The notes: generated from the letters alone by a model not told the origin. A DNA stretch of 64,000 nucleotides from an uncultured Oscillospiraceae bacterium (GCA_944387095.1 CALXDP010000001.1:62001-126000), one strand, 5' to 3'; numbered from the stretch's first letter, positions 51,690-61,699 are shown. Translations and numbers: made by a program.

Positions 51690-52843
51690 TGGAAGATCTT
51701 CAGAGCTTGCGCAGACAGATCGACCAGATTGACCGGCAGATGGTGGACCTGTTCTGTCAGCGCATGGACGTCACCCGCCGGGTGGGCCGGTATAAGGCGG
51801 AGCACAACCTGCCCGTCCTGGATCAGGAGCGGGAGCGCCAGGTTCTGCTGGATAAGGGGGATCTGGCCGGAGAGGAGCTGCGCCCCGCCGTCACCACCCT
51901 GTTCCAGACCATTATGGCCCTGTCCCGCCGCCAGCAGCGGGACATGCTCAAGGAGGGGGCGGACAACCCGGGCCTGCGCCGCTACCTGGCCGCCCGGGCC
52001 CATGTGCGCCCCCTGGTGGAGTCCCCCCGGGTGGTCTATCAGGGCGTGCCCGGGGCCTACAGCGAGCAGGCCTGCCTGAACTTCTTCGGCCCCCAGGTCA
52101 AGGCTGGGGGCGTGGAGCAGTTTGAGCACGCCTTCCAGTCCATCCAGGAGGGTCGGGCGGACTACGCCGTGCTGCCCATCGAGAACAGCTCCACCGGCGC
52201 CATCCGCCAGATTTACGATTTGCTCAGCCAATACGAGTACTTCATCGTGGGGGAGACCACCGTCCGGGTGGAGCACTGCCTCATGGCCCTGCCCGGGGCC
52301 ACCCTGGACACCATCACCCAGGTCTACTCCCACGAGCAGGGCCTGTTCCAGTGTGAGCAGTACCTGGCTGCCCACCCCAACTGGCGCGCCGTCCCCCAGG
52401 CGGACACCGCCGGGTCGGCCCAGATGGTGGCCGCCAGCGGTGATGTGACAAAAGCCGCCATCTGCTCGGAGCGAGCCGCCCAGCTCTATGGTCTGAACAT
52501 CCTGGCCCGGGGGATCAACCACAACAGCCGGAACACCACCCGCTTCGTGGTCATCTCCCCCCGGATGGAGCTGCGGGAAGGGGCTGACAAGATCAGCACT
52601 GTGTTCATCCTGCCCCATGAGGCCGGATCCCTCCACGAAATCCTCACCATTTTCGCCGTGCGGGGTCTCAACATGGTGAAGCTGGAATCCCGCCCCCTGC
52701 CCCAGCGCAGCTGGGAATATATGTTCTTCCTGGAGTTCAACGGCCGTCTGGACCAGCGGGTCACCGCCGATGTGCTCCACGAGTTGGCCCAGACCACCGG
52801 AGATTTTCGGGTGCTGGGCAACTTCCAGTCCAATTTGGGCTAG
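51689..52843 (+). CDS. pheA: bifunctional chorismate mutase / prephenate dehydratase (P-protein)
   Basis: 384 residues. Chorismate mutase domain at about 1-90 (RRQIDQIDRQMVDLFCQRMD). Prephenate dehydratase at about 108-290 with VYQGVPGAYSEQA and the TRF motif NTTRFVVIS. ACT domain at about 300-375 with the ESRP motif (KLESRPLPQ) that binds Phe for feedback. It turns chorismate into phenylpyruvate. Start overlaps the upstream stop (TAATG). Its presence in the operon matches the Phe-rich leader peptide. Confidence 0.95.
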   Translation: MEDLQSLRRQIDQIDRQMVDLFCQRMDVTRRVGRYKAEHNLPVLDQERERQVLLDKGDLAGEELRPAVTTLFQTIMALSRRQQRDMLKEGADNPGLRRYLAARAHVRPLVESPRVVYQGVPGAYSEQACLNFFGPQVKAGGVEQFEHAFQSIQEGRADYAVLPIENSSTGAIRQIYDLLSQYEYFIVGETTVRVEHCLMALPGATLDTITQVYSHEQGLFQCEQYLAAHPNWRAVPQADTAGSAQMVAASGDVTKAAICSERAAQLYGLNILARGINHNSRNTTRFVVISPRMELREGADKISTVFILPHEAGSLHEILTIFAVRGLNMVKLESRPLPQRSWEYMFFLEFNGRLDQRVTADVLHELAQTTGDFRVLGNFQSNLG

Positions 52844-52867
52844 TTTTCCCCACAAGGACGTGATCAT

Positions 52868-53530
52868 TTGTACATCTTCGACCTGGACGGCACCGTCACC
52901 GACTCCAACGGTCTGTGGGTGGAGGTGGACCATCAGTTCCTCTCTCGCCGGGGACTGGCCGTGACCCGGGAATATGAGGACGTGGTGGGCCGCTCTATTT
53001 TCCCTGCGGCCGCCCGGTTTACCAGGGAATACTACCGTTTGTCCGACAGCCCCGAGGCCATTATGGCGGAGTGGGAAGCCTTGGCCGCCCACCACTACCG
53101 GGATCTGGTCCCCTTGAAGCCGGGGGCCCGGGCCTTTCTAGACCAGTGCCGGCGGGAGGGACAAGATATGGCTCTGTTCACCGCCTGCCGCCCCGCCCTG
53201 TGTCAGCTGGTGCTGGATCGGTTTCAACTGGCAGAGTACTTCCTCCACATCATCTACGCCGAGGAGATCGGCCTGGATAAGCACGATCCCCGGTGCTTTG
53301 CCCGCCTGTCCCAACTGCTGGGCGTGCCGCCGGAGGCGTGTACCCTGTTTGATGACAACCCCTCCAACTGCGCCACTGCCCGGGCCGCGGGCATGGCCGC
53401 CGTGGGGGTGTACGACGCGTTTTACGATCACCGTCAGGCGGAGCTGAAAGCTGTGTGCAGCCGCTATGTCCGCTCCCTGGAAGAACTGGTGCCGCACAAT
53501 ATTACGCCCCACAGCTCTGAAGCAAACTAG
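52868..53530 (+). CDS. HAD family hydrolase
   Basis: 220 residues. The nucleophile motif FDLDGTVTDSNG opens the protein, with a helical cap, then the Thr motif FTACRP and the acid motif FDDNPSNCATA. Phosphoglycolate phosphatase-like phosphatases share this plan; the substrate is not known. TTG start at 52868 behind AAGGACG. It is the last gene of the aromatic operon. Confidence 0.87.
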   Translation: MYIFDLDGTVTDSNGLWVEVDHQFLSRRGLAVTREYEDVVGRSIFPAAARFTREYYRLSDSPEAIMAEWEALAAHHYRDLVPLKPGARAFLDQCRREGQDMALFTACRPALCQLVLDRFQLAEYFLHIIYAEEIGLDKHDPRCFARLSQLLGVPPEACTLFDDNPSNCATARAAGMAAVGVYDAFYDHRQAELKAVCSRYVRSLEELVPHNITPHSSEAN

Positions 53531-53626
53531 AAAACGCAGCAGGAGATGAAGCCCCCATCTAGCAAGGACATTTCTGTGATTTAAGGGCGCCCTCGTTGTT
53601 CTCGTCTTTGTTGTAGCCAATGGTAT

Positions 53627-53854
53627 CCGCGAGCCGATGAAGTAGCGGTTCTGCGTACTCGTCACGCATCTGATATCCCAGCACCTGTTGATGAGAAATT
53701 GGATAGCGCTGTAGACGCTTGTGCGCCCGGCCTGAATGCCGGCCTCTTCCCAGGCCGGAAGAACATCTGATGCAGACCCATCCTGCTGTTCACCGGTCCG
53801 CTCACAGAGAAATTTGAGCAGAAGGAGTGTGCGGTGCTGATTCTCGATTGCCAT
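53627..53854 (-). pseudogene. fragment of a WYL-domain transcriptional regulator (N-terminal HTH only)
   Basis: From ATG 53854 the frame encodes MAIENQHRTLLLLKFLCERT, then LPAWEEAGIQAGRTSVYSAI and CVTSTQNRYFIGSR. This is the winged-helix N-terminus of the WYL regulator family, about 76 residues. After IGSR the similarity ends; the frame continues only as sequence antisense to the HAD gene. The effector-sensing WYL domain and C-terminus are lost. Confidence 0.6.
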
Positions 53855-53879
53855 GATTTCCGTTCTTCTGAGAAAGATA

Positions 53880-53915
53880 AATGAATGGGGCCGGTGATTT
53901 CCGGCCCCATTCATT
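53880..53915 (-). terminator. terminator of the giant SLH protein gene
   Basis: A perfect 15-bp stem (AATGAATGGGGCCGG and complement, 6-nt loop) begins 1 nt past the stop codon and is followed on the minus strand by TATCTTTCTC. Confidence 0.8.
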
Positions 53916-53916
53916 G

Positions 53917-56900
53917 TTACTCTGCAACCTTCTGGCAGAACCGTTGCAGCATTGCGGCCACTTGGGCGCGGGTGGCCTCGCCTTGTGGCGTGAGCGTGCT
54001 TCTGCCAGTGCCGTTTACGATGCCCGCACCGCAGGCCCATTGCATGGCGGGGATGGCGTACCGGCTCAAATCGGCGAAGTCGGCATAGCCGAGGATGCTG
54101 GTGTCCGCGCCGATGGACACGTCGTAGCCCTTGTAGCGCGCGTAGCGATACAGGATGGCGGCAAGCTGTTCCCGCGTTACCGGATCCTTGGGGCCGAACA
54201 CTCCGCCGCCGTAGCCGCCTACGATCTCATTGGCTGCGGCCCATGTGGCCGCGTCTGTGTACCATATGCCGGCGGCCACATCCGTGAAAGGACTGCCGCC
54301 TGCCACTGCCGGCTCATTCTCAAGGCGGTAGAGGATGGTCACGATCTGCGCCCGGGTGGTGGTGCCGTTGGGATCAAAGGTGGTCGCGCTGGTGCCGTTC
54401 ATCAGGCCGTTTTCCACCGCGTAATCCAACGCGTCGTGGTACCAGGCGTCCGGGGCGGTGTCTGTAAAGTGACCGCTGGGGCAGCTCTCACCCCGGTCGC
54501 AGGTGAAGGCCGCCTCGATGACGACGCTTCCCATGGGCTGAGTGTAGGAAAAGGTGCCGTTACTGTGATTCCCCAGGTGGATTTCCTCTCCCTCCGGACC
54601 GGTGACCGCGAGGCTGTCCAGCACATGGCCGTCCTCTGGCACCGGAGTAATGGTGACCGTTTCTCCCGCTTTTGCCGGGTCGGGATTTACAAGGATGGAA
54701 CCGCCCGGGATGTCTTCCGGCACATCGGCGGGATAACTGTCACCCGCCCCGGGGCCCACCGGATTGAAGCCCGAGGACCTGACTCTGAAGGTGGCCGCGA
54801 CGGCAATATCGCCGGTCACTGTGATGGTGCCGCCGGAGGCAAAGGGCGCTCCGTTGACCTCCAGGCTGTCCAGCTGGTAGCCGCCGTCCGGCGTGGCGGT
54901 GATGGTGAGTTCGTCACCGGCCAGCACCTTTACACCGCTCTCCAGGGCAACGCCGTTCCGGGTGACGGTCACGGTGCCGTTTTCAGCGGCGTAAATGGTC
55001 AGAGAGACGCCGGCCAAAACCTCCACCTTTAGATCGATGTTTTCCTGCACATTGGAGATCGATATGGTCACAGAGCCGTCGCCGTTGGGCGTGATTTCCG
55101 CGTCCTCACGGGCCACAGTTATAGTCCTGATGGCGCTGTCCATTTCAGGCACAACGGTGAAGGTCACGTTGCCGCCTCGGCGGATCTCCGTTTCCGGCGC
55201 ACCGGAATAAGTCTCAGCCGGGTCCCGCTGATCAATCGTGACGGTATATCCATTGCCATTTGCGGGGATCTCAAACCCCTGATATGCCTCAAACTCCACG
55301 GTAACGACGGTACTTTCACTGATGGAGTCGATGGTCATGGTGTTGGAGAGGTTGCCTTCCACCGTTTTGCCGTTTATGGTCCACGCCTTTACCATGTAGT
55401 TGGTATCCGGGACGGCGGTAAACTGGAGCTGGCTGCCGCCGGCGAACTGGACAACGGTGTCGATAGCGATGGCAGTCTCTTCATATGTACCGGAAGCCGT
55501 CCCATTCCCGCCGGTCACGGAATACTTCACCTCATACAAAAGTGCCTCGGTAAACGTTGCCCCCACAGTGATGTTTCCGCTGACGGTCAGAGTGATGGTC
55601 TTGTTGCTGCCGGAGGCGTCGCCCGTCCACGCCTGGAACATCCAGTAGTCATCCGCCTCGGCGGTAAAGGTCACCTGGGTGCCTTCTGGCACGGTGCTGC
55701 CGGATGGGAGGGGTTCGCCGTCCACCGAAGCGGCGATGCTGCCGTGGGTGGTGTCTTCGATGGTAATGGTGTACTGGGGAATGGCCTCAAGATTTGCCGT
55801 CACGTTCCATATGCCGTCCGTCAGTGCCGGTACGGTGGCGGTGGTCTTGTCTGCGCTAATTTCCGCGTCAGACGGCAAGCCGGTCCAATCCTTGACCCGG
55901 TAGCCCTCTGCCGGGACTACGGTAAAGACGATTTTCTGGCCGCCGGAGAGCGGGGCGCCGGACTGGAAGTCGTGGCCGTCCGCGGCGGCGGTGATGGTGC
56001 CCATGTCAGGATCATTTACACCATACTGCACTGGAATATTCGTAATGGCGGCAAAGCGGGCCTCCACGGTCACATCACTGGAAAGAGCGGCGGTGGTGTA
56101 GGTGAGACTGGTATGCTCTATGGCTGCGCCGTCCACATACCACTCCTCCAGGACATAGCCGCTGTCGGCCTCGGCCGTAAAGGTGACAGTGGAGCCGAAG
56201 TCCACATAATCTCCGCTTTCGAGATTGGCCGCCGCGCCGTCTGCGGTGCCGCTGGCAGTCAAACTGCCGTTGGCGGCCAAGAAGGTCACCGCCGGTTTCT
56301 TGCTGAAGGTGATCTCAAAGGTGGTGGCGGCGGTGATTTCATATTTTGCGGTCTGCACGCCATTTGCCTTGCCGGTGTTCTCATAGAGGACATCCCCTGT
56401 GCCGCGGACGGTGATGGCATCTACCACATAGCCGGCATCCGGGGTGGCAGTGATGGTGATGGTCTGGCCGTAGCGGGCGGGGTCGGTTGCCGCAGCGGTG
56501 CCGCCGGCGCCGGTCTGCACAACCACATCCTGCTCCACTCTCCACAGCTCCACAGCCACGGTGCAGTCGGCAGTGGGCTCATAGGTGAATGTGTTGCCGG
56601 TCTCACCGGGCTGCTCCACGCCGTTCACCGTCCAGCACTTCACCTCATAGTTCTCGTCGGGAACTACGGTAAAGGTGACGGGGGCGGACACGGCTACGCT
56701 GGACCCGATGGTGTCGTCGCCCATCTTGGCGGCCAGTGTGCCGTGGGCGGGATCGGCAAAGCTCACCTTGGGCAGGCCGGAGGTGTACTGGACGGTCACA
56801 ACCAGATCCTCCATCGGTATCAGGGTCAGGGTGTTTCCGGTCTCCGACTGTACTTTACCGTTGACGATCCACTCCTTCACCCGGTAGCCTGCATCGGGCG

Positions 56901-59900
56901 CGGCAGTAAAGGTGATGGTGCCGCCCTCATAGACCACGCTGGGGGCGTTGTCTGCATACAGATCCATGCCCTTGCGCTCTGCCGCGGCGGAGATGGTGCC
57001 GTGGGTGCCGCTGCCGTCGCCCACGGTGTCCACCGCCGAGTAGGCGACTTCGTACTGCTCCAGCGCCTTCCAGGTGTAATTGACCACCACATCCGCCGTG
57101 ACATCGCTGACGGTGTAGGAATAGGTGTCGGTGCCGGTCAGGTTGGGATACTGCTCGATCACATAGCCCTTTGCGGGAGTCAGGGTGATGGTCAGGTCAT
57201 CGTAGTAGCGCAGAACGTCACTGCCACTGCTGACGGTATCACTGTCCCCGCGGGTGACAGTGACGGTACCGTTCCCGCTGAAGGCCGAACCAGTCAGGTC
57301 GTATTTCTCAATGGTCTTGAAGGCAGCCTCCACATTGCTGTTGGCCTGGAGGACCAGCCGATACGCATCCTCCGTAATGATACCGAGATGATTCAGCTCT
57401 TGGAAACTGGTGATGCCGTTTTTTGTAATCTCCCATTTCTGGATGCGGCTGCCGTCTGCTGCCTCTGCATCAAAATCGACGGTAGTCCCCGGGGTGAGGG
57501 TGGCGCCGGAATTGACAGCAATGCCGTTGGCCCGGGTCGACAGCGTGCCGCTGCCGCCGTCCACACTCTGGATGTCGTAGGTGAGTGTGTAGGCCAGGAA
57601 GGATTCAAAAACCGTGCCCACGGTGACATTGTCCTCGATCTTCAGGGAGAGGGAGGTGACGTCGTTCTGGTAGCCTGCGAAGGCACCCGTCCAGTTCTCG
57701 AAGGTGTAGTACTGGTCGGCCACGGCCTCGAAGGTCAGGGTGGTGCCCTGCGGGACCGTCAGCTTGCCGTCTCCATCCGGGGTCAGGATGGTGTCGCCGT
57801 CCTTCACGACGATGGTGCCGCCGCCGGTGACATCCAGCGTGACAATTTTAGCGACGTCTTCCAGCGGCACGAACACGGCGGACACATGGTGCTCATCGGC
57901 GTAGCTGTGGAAGGTAAAGGTGTTGCCGGCGGCGGCGTAGCTCTTGTCCGTGCCGCTGCCGTCGGTGACGGTCCACGCTTTCAGGGCATAGCCCTCCGCG
58001 GGAGCGGCGGTGAAGACGAGCTCATCGTCGCTGCGGAAGGTGGCCCCGGTGGACGAGAATGCCTCCCCGTTCACGGTGGCGCTGACGGTGCCGTTTTCAT
58101 ATTCCGCAGTATAGGTGACGGTGCTACTCTCCGCCACCACGGCGGCGGTTACGGTGATGGTGGTGGCCTCCTGGATGGCGAAGTTGAACTGGCCGTCCAC
58201 CGGCGTGACGGTTTGCGTGCCGCCCTCCGTGGTCAGGGTCACGGCCGTGACGGTATAGCCGGGCTTGGGCGCCACCTCCACATAGACGATGGTCTCCTCT
58301 TCCACCATATCGCCGCTGGCAATATTCACATTGCCCAGATGGGTGGCCTTGACGCTGACCTGATTCTCGTTGTACTCCAGGTTCAGCCGCACATAGGCCT
58401 TGGGCGTGGTGATGACGGCCTCGTTGGACCAGACGCTCTCCCCGCGCTCGCTGTCGGTGGTAACTACAAAGGTATACTCTGTGTTGCTGTCCAGCCCTGT
58501 CACAGTGTACTCCGTATTTGTTATAGCCGTTTCATTGACCTTCCGGAATGTCTCATCGTCCGCACCTTTGACATAGACGTAGTAGCCCGTCACATTCAGG
58601 CGACCGTCTGTCTGCGGTTTGCTCCAGGTGAGGCGGACGGAATCCAGGCCCTGCAGCTCCGCCACCAGGTCATTCACCGCCGGCGCCGGCGCGGTGATGT
58701 CGGTGACATTGTAGGTGATGATGGGGACATCATCCCCCGCAACGCCCAGGTCTTGGATGGTGTCTCGCGCCAGGTTCCACGTAAAGCCATAGGACTTGGT
58801 TACATTTTCCGGGATGCCGTATTCCTCCAGCAGGTACCGCCAGTCCAGGTTCTGCACCGCGCCGCTGGTCTCGGTCTCGCTGGCGGTGGTAGTGGAGGAG
58901 CTGCTGGAGTGCATATATTCCAGGCTGTAGTAGCCGCCGGCCTGGGCGCCGTTGCCAGCCAGCTTAAAGCCGGCCATGATGCTCAGCTCAAAGGAGAAGC
59001 CGTTGGAGCTTTCAAAGCTCTCGGTGTAGGCGCTGCCGTCGGATTTGCTGCTCTGGGTCTCGCCGCCGTTGTAGCCCAGCTGATAGGTGGAGGAGCTGAT
59101 CTGTTCCAGATTACTGGCATAGCCCCAGGGATTGCCCTCCTGGCCCAGATACTCTTTCTGCCCACCGATCTTCTCCATTTTCTCCGGGGTGATGGTTTGG
59201 CCGGTCTCTTGCTCATACGCCTTGGCCATCTCCTCTACCTGGGCGTTGTACTCGTCTACAAAGCTGTCGTAGTCCGTCACGGACATCTGCACATAAACCG
59301 GGGTCTTGGGCACGGAGATGGCAAAGCCCTCGCCGTCCTCCTCAGACTCCAGATTATCCCATGACCATCCGCCCTTATCGGCGTTATAGATCTCATAGGT
59401 GTAGGTAAAGACCGGGGTGCGCTGCAGGACCACGCTGTCGTAGGCCTTGGTGTCGAAGCTGTCGGTGGTGGAGGTGGTCAAAGTCTCCTCAAAGGTCTCT
59501 GTCCAGGTGTTGGAGGAGCCGGCCTGCAGCCCCACCGTGGCAACCATTGTCTCCGTCTCCATTGCAAAGCCCACGCCGAAGGAAGTCTCGTTGCCGCTGC
59601 CCGTGGTGTACTCATAGCTCTGGGTGAAGGCGTAGGAGGTCTCGCCGGAGTCGCTACCCAGGTCGATGCCGGCAAAATACGGGGCCATCTGCAGCACAGC
59701 GGCTACCTGGGGGTCGGTGTAATTCCACTCCTTGCCCTTGTAGCGGGCCAGCACGCCGTCGTCGTCCCGGTCCATGGAGACCAGCACGAAGTTTGTGTGG
59801 TACTCCCAGTGTCCATCCGCGCCGGCGCCCCCCTGTCCAACATTGCCGCCTATAAAGAAGCCACTGCTCTTTTCATAGAACATGCTGGTGTCGGTGCCTT

Positions 59901-60585
59901 CGGCGCTGCCCACGCCGCCGCCGGCGCCGTCATAGTTCTTGCCGCCCACGGCACCCAGGCGGTAGAAATAGTCGTCTTCGTTCCTCTGCTTATTGGCATA
60001 GACAAAGAAGATCTGCTCATAGCCGTAGTCGTTGCCGTCGAAATTGCCCACAGCCACGGAGGGGATGAAGGTCTCGTCGCATACGGTGGACTGGACGGAA
60101 TCATCGTTGTCCTTGATAAAGGAGACGGTGTAGAGCTCGTTGGCGCCTCCGGCAGAGAAGTCGAGGATCTTGCCGCCCACAAAGACGTATTCCTCGTGGA
60201 TGCTGCCGTTAAAGGCCACGCTCAGGGGCGAGCGGTTGTTTTCGCCGCCGGTGCCGCCGGCAAACCAGCCGGTGGAGGCGACGGAGTGGAACCGGGTTGC
60301 GCTGTCATCCGTGCCGGGAGATGCAAAGCTGCCGTCGGACCGGGCGTTGAAGACCGCGATGTTCCAGGTCTCGCCGTCCAAGCTATAGGCAGTGTCTGCA
60401 TCGGCGGAGTTGGCGCGGGAGGTGACGGTGTTCCTGGTGCCCCCCACCACGATCTCGTCGGTGCCGTCGCCGTCCACATCGCCGGCGTCCAGGCCCACGG
60501 CAGTCATGGTCTGATAGCTCCGCCTGCCGCTGCTGATACCGTTGTCCACCGCCAGATAGACGTCCTCATGGCCGCTGTCCGTCAC
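53917..60585 (-). CDS. giant SLH-anchored repeat surface protein, C-terminal part after frameshift
   Basis: 2222 residues in this frame. In order: remaining FG-GAP/VCBS-like units (DAGDVDGDGTDEIVVGG); a Ser/Thr-rich amphipathic beta region (about 315-600); a fibronectin type III domain (about 635-728, LVAELQGLDSVRLTWSKP, NTEYTFVVTT); about 13-14 divergent InlB-type beta repeats of 70-90 residues (about 760-2040, each with a GxxVTFTAxxDxGYxxxxW core); and three C-terminal SLH motifs (about 2050-2222, ending AQVAAMLQRFCQKVAE) that hold it to secondary wall polymer. It lacks its own start: it joins 60566-61573 if one base is removed from CCCC near 60586. The whole would be 2551 residues. Confidence 0.85.
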   Translation of the reverse strand: MTDSGHEDVYLAVDNGISSGRRSYQTMTAVGLDAGDVDGDGTDEIVVGGTRNTVTSRANSADADTAYSLDGETWNIAVFNARSDGSFASPGTDDSATRFHSVASTGWFAGGTGGENNRSPLSVAFNGSIHEEYVFVGGKILDFSAGGANELYTVSFIKDNDDSVQSTVCDETFIPSVAVGNFDGNDYGYEQIFFVYANKQRNEDDYFYRLGAVGGKNYDGAGGGVGSAEGTDTSMFYEKSSGFFIGGNVGQGGAGADGHWEYHTNFVLVSMDRDDDGVLARYKGKEWNYTDPQVAAVLQMAPYFAGIDLGSDSGETSYAFTQSYEYTTGSGNETSFGVGFAMETETMVATVGLQAGSSNTWTETFEETLTTSTTDSFDTKAYDSVVLQRTPVFTYTYEIYNADKGGWSWDNLESEEDGEGFAISVPKTPVYVQMSVTDYDSFVDEYNAQVEEMAKAYEQETGQTITPEKMEKIGGQKEYLGQEGNPWGYASNLEQISSSTYQLGYNGGETQSSKSDGSAYTESFESSNGFSFELSIMAGFKLAGNGAQAGGYYSLEYMHSSSSSTTTASETETSGAVQNLDWRYLLEEYGIPENVTKSYGFTWNLARDTIQDLGVAGDDVPIITYNVTDITAPAPAVNDLVAELQGLDSVRLTWSKPQTDGRLNVTGYYVYVKGADDETFRKVNETAITNTEYTVTGLDSNTEYTFVVTTDSERGESVWSNEAVITTPKAYVRLNLEYNENQVSVKATHLGNVNIASGDMVEEETIVYVEVAPKPGYTVTAVTLTTEGGTQTVTPVDGQFNFAIQEATTITVTAAVVAESSTVTYTAEYENGTVSATVNGEAFSSTGATFRSDDELVFTAAPAEGYALKAWTVTDGSGTDKSYAAAGNTFTFHSYADEHHVSAVFVPLEDVAKIVTLDVTGGGTIVVKDGDTILTPDGDGKLTVPQGTTLTFEAVADQYYTFENWTGAFAGYQNDVTSLSLKIEDNVTVGTVFESFLAYTLTYDIQSVDGGSGTLSTRANGIAVNSGATLTPGTTVDFDAEAADGSRIQKWEITKNGITSFQELNHLGIITEDAYRLVLQANSNVEAAFKTIEKYDLTGSAFSGNGTVTVTRGDSDTVSSGSDVLRYYDDLTITLTPAKGYVIEQYPNLTGTDTYSYTVSDVTADVVVNYTWKALEQYEVAYSAVDTVGDGSGTHGTISAAAERKGMDLYADNAPSVVYEGGTITFTAAPDAGYRVKEWIVNGKVQSETGNTLTLIPMEDLVVTVQYTSGLPKVSFADPAHGTLAAKMGDDTIGSSVAVSAPVTFTVVPDENYEVKCWTVNGVEQPGETGNTFTYEPTADCTVAVELWRVEQDVVVQTGAGGTAAATDPARYGQTITITATPDAGYVVDAITVRGTGDVLYENTGKANGVQTAKYEITAATTFEITFSKKPAVTFLAANGSLTASGTADGAAANLESGDYVDFGSTVTFTAEADSGYVLEEWYVDGAAIEHTSLTYTTAALSSDVTVEARFAAITNIPVQYGVNDPDMGTITAAADGHDFQSGAPLSGGQKIVFTVVPAEGYRVKDWTGLPSDAEISADKTTATVPALTDGIWNVTANLEAIPQYTITIEDTTHGSIAASVDGEPLPSGSTVPEGTQVTFTAEADDYWMFQAWTGDASGSNKTITLTVSGNITVGATFTEALLYEVKYSVTGGNGTASGTYEETAIAIDTVVQFAGGSQLQFTAVPDTNYMVKAWTINGKTVEGNLSNTMTIDSISESTVVTVEFEAYQGFEIPANGNGYTVTIDQRDPAETYSGAPETEIRRGGNVTFTVVPEMDSAIRTITVAREDAEITPNGDGSVTISISNVQENIDLKVEVLAGVSLTIYAAENGTVTVTRNGVALESGVKVLAGDELTITATPDGGYQLDSLEVNGAPFASGGTITVTGDIAVAATFRVRSSGFNPVGPGAGDSYPADVPEDIPGGSILVNPDPAKAGETVTITPVPEDGHVLDSLAVTGPEGEEIHLGNHSNGTFSYTQPMGSVVIEAAFTCDRGESCPSGHFTDTAPDAWYHDALDYAVENGLMNGTSATTFDPNGTTTRAQIVTILYRLENEPAVAGGSPFTDVAAGIWYTDAATWAAANEIVGGYGGGVFGPKDPVTREQLAAILYRYARYKGYDVSIGADTSILGYADFADLSRYAIPAMQWACGAGIVNGTGRSTLTPQGEATRAQVAAMLQRFCQKVAE

Positions 60586-61573
60586 GGGGCTGAAGCTTGC
60601 CGCCTCCGTAGGATATGGCCATCATGGGGAGGTAGTATTCGCAGTCCAAGTTATCGAAATTACCATCCTGCTCCCCGTCGGCTCCGTTGATGTAGGAGAC
60701 GGCCACCAGGTCGTCGATGCCGTCGCCGTTGAAGTCGCCGGTGGCCAGGTCGCAGCAGAGCATGAGCCGGAAGTTTCCCGTGTTAGCCATCTCTTGTCCG
60801 TGGTTCTCGTTGACATAGCGCCAGTGGAGCAAATTTTTGCCGGCGCCCCTTTGGGAAACCGTCAGGCTGCCGCTTCCACTGCAGCTGATCTCATAGAGGC
60901 CATAGTCCTCCGCCCTGTTTGCCGTAACAAAAGCGACGAGACTTTCCTTGCCGTCGCCGTCATAGTCGCCGGCGGTGATGGCGAAGTGGTTGCCCGCCCG
61001 CCAGTTTTGTGGATTGCTGCGTTTCATCCACTCGGCAGTGCCCGGGAATTCATAGTCGGCATATATGGCGCCGGTCTCCGCATCCTGGACATGGAGGACG
61101 ATTTTCTCTGATCCGCTATCAAAGCCGATGTAGGCGATGTGGTCCTTGCGGCCGGTACCGTTGGGGTCAAAGGCCACGGCCTCCACAAAGGACAGCTTTT
61201 TGAAGCCATCATCATAGTAAGCATATTGGTCAAAGCTGCCGTTTACTGCGCTCTGTCCAAAACCATTCGGAATGGTGTCGTTTTCTCCGCCCCAGCCATC
61301 GTACCACAAAAAGGAACTGTAATTGCCGTTGTTATTGATGCCGTAGATGCCCAGCTCGGCCATCTCGTTCATCAAGAAGGGCTGGTCAACCGCGTAGCCG
61401 TAGGGGTTTTCGGTGCTGCCGGGGTCAAACTCCGACGGCTGCCCCATATTCAGAATGCTGTCAAACTGGGACGAATCCGCCGCCGCTGCGGCGGGGCCCA
61501 CTGCCGGGAGCCAGGAAATAACCATCACAAAACTCATGGCCCACGCCAGCAGCCGTGTTTTCAGAGATTTCAT
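60566..61573 (-). CDS. giant SLH-anchored surface protein, N-terminal part before frameshift
   Basis: 335 residues from ATG 61573 (RBS AAGGAAA). Signal peptide at about 1-32 (LLAWAMSFVMVISWLPAVG, cleavage likely after the Ala-rich stretch). FG-GAP-like calcium loops follow: AFDPNGTGRKDHIA, AGDYDGDGKESLVAF and GDFNGDGIDDLVAVSY, suggesting a beta-propeller. The frame then ends after KLQPRDGQRP. One base fewer in the run of four C gives KLQPVTDSGHEDVYLAVD and runs on without a stop into the 2222-residue frame. Either the genome carries a real frameshift or the base is an error. Confidence 0.85.
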   Translation of the reverse strand: MKSLKTRLLAWAMSFVMVISWLPAVGPAAAAADSSQFDSILNMGQPSEFDPGSTENPYGYAVDQPFLMNEMAELGIYGINNNGNYSSFLWYDGWGGENDTIPNGFGQSAVNGSFDQYAYYDDGFKKLSFVEAVAFDPNGTGRKDHIAYIGFDSGSEKIVLHVQDAETGAIYADYEFPGTAEWMKRSNPQNWRAGNHFAITAGDYDGDGKESLVAFVTANRAEDYGLYEISCSGSGSLTVSQRGAGKNLLHWRYVNENHGQEMANTGNFRLMLCCDLATGDFNGDGIDDLVAVSYINGADGEQDGNFDNLDCEYYLPMMAISYGGGKLQPRDGQRP

Positions 61574-61699
61574 GCTTTTCCTTCTTTTCATCCGTCTCTT
61601 GCATGTGTGAACAGATCTCATCGGGATGGGATCTCCATCCCGATGGCGGGCCATGGCCCATCTGGACTCTCTTTTGCGTTTTTGCAATTTTTGCCGCGT

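Noticed and set aside
55744-59364. 1206-codon plus-strand ORF antisense to the giant surface protein
   Set aside because: It has no RBS and no family pattern, and its His/Gly/Val-rich composition is what the complementary strand of GC-rich repeats gives. The minus strand encodes clear FN3, InlB-like and SLH domains.
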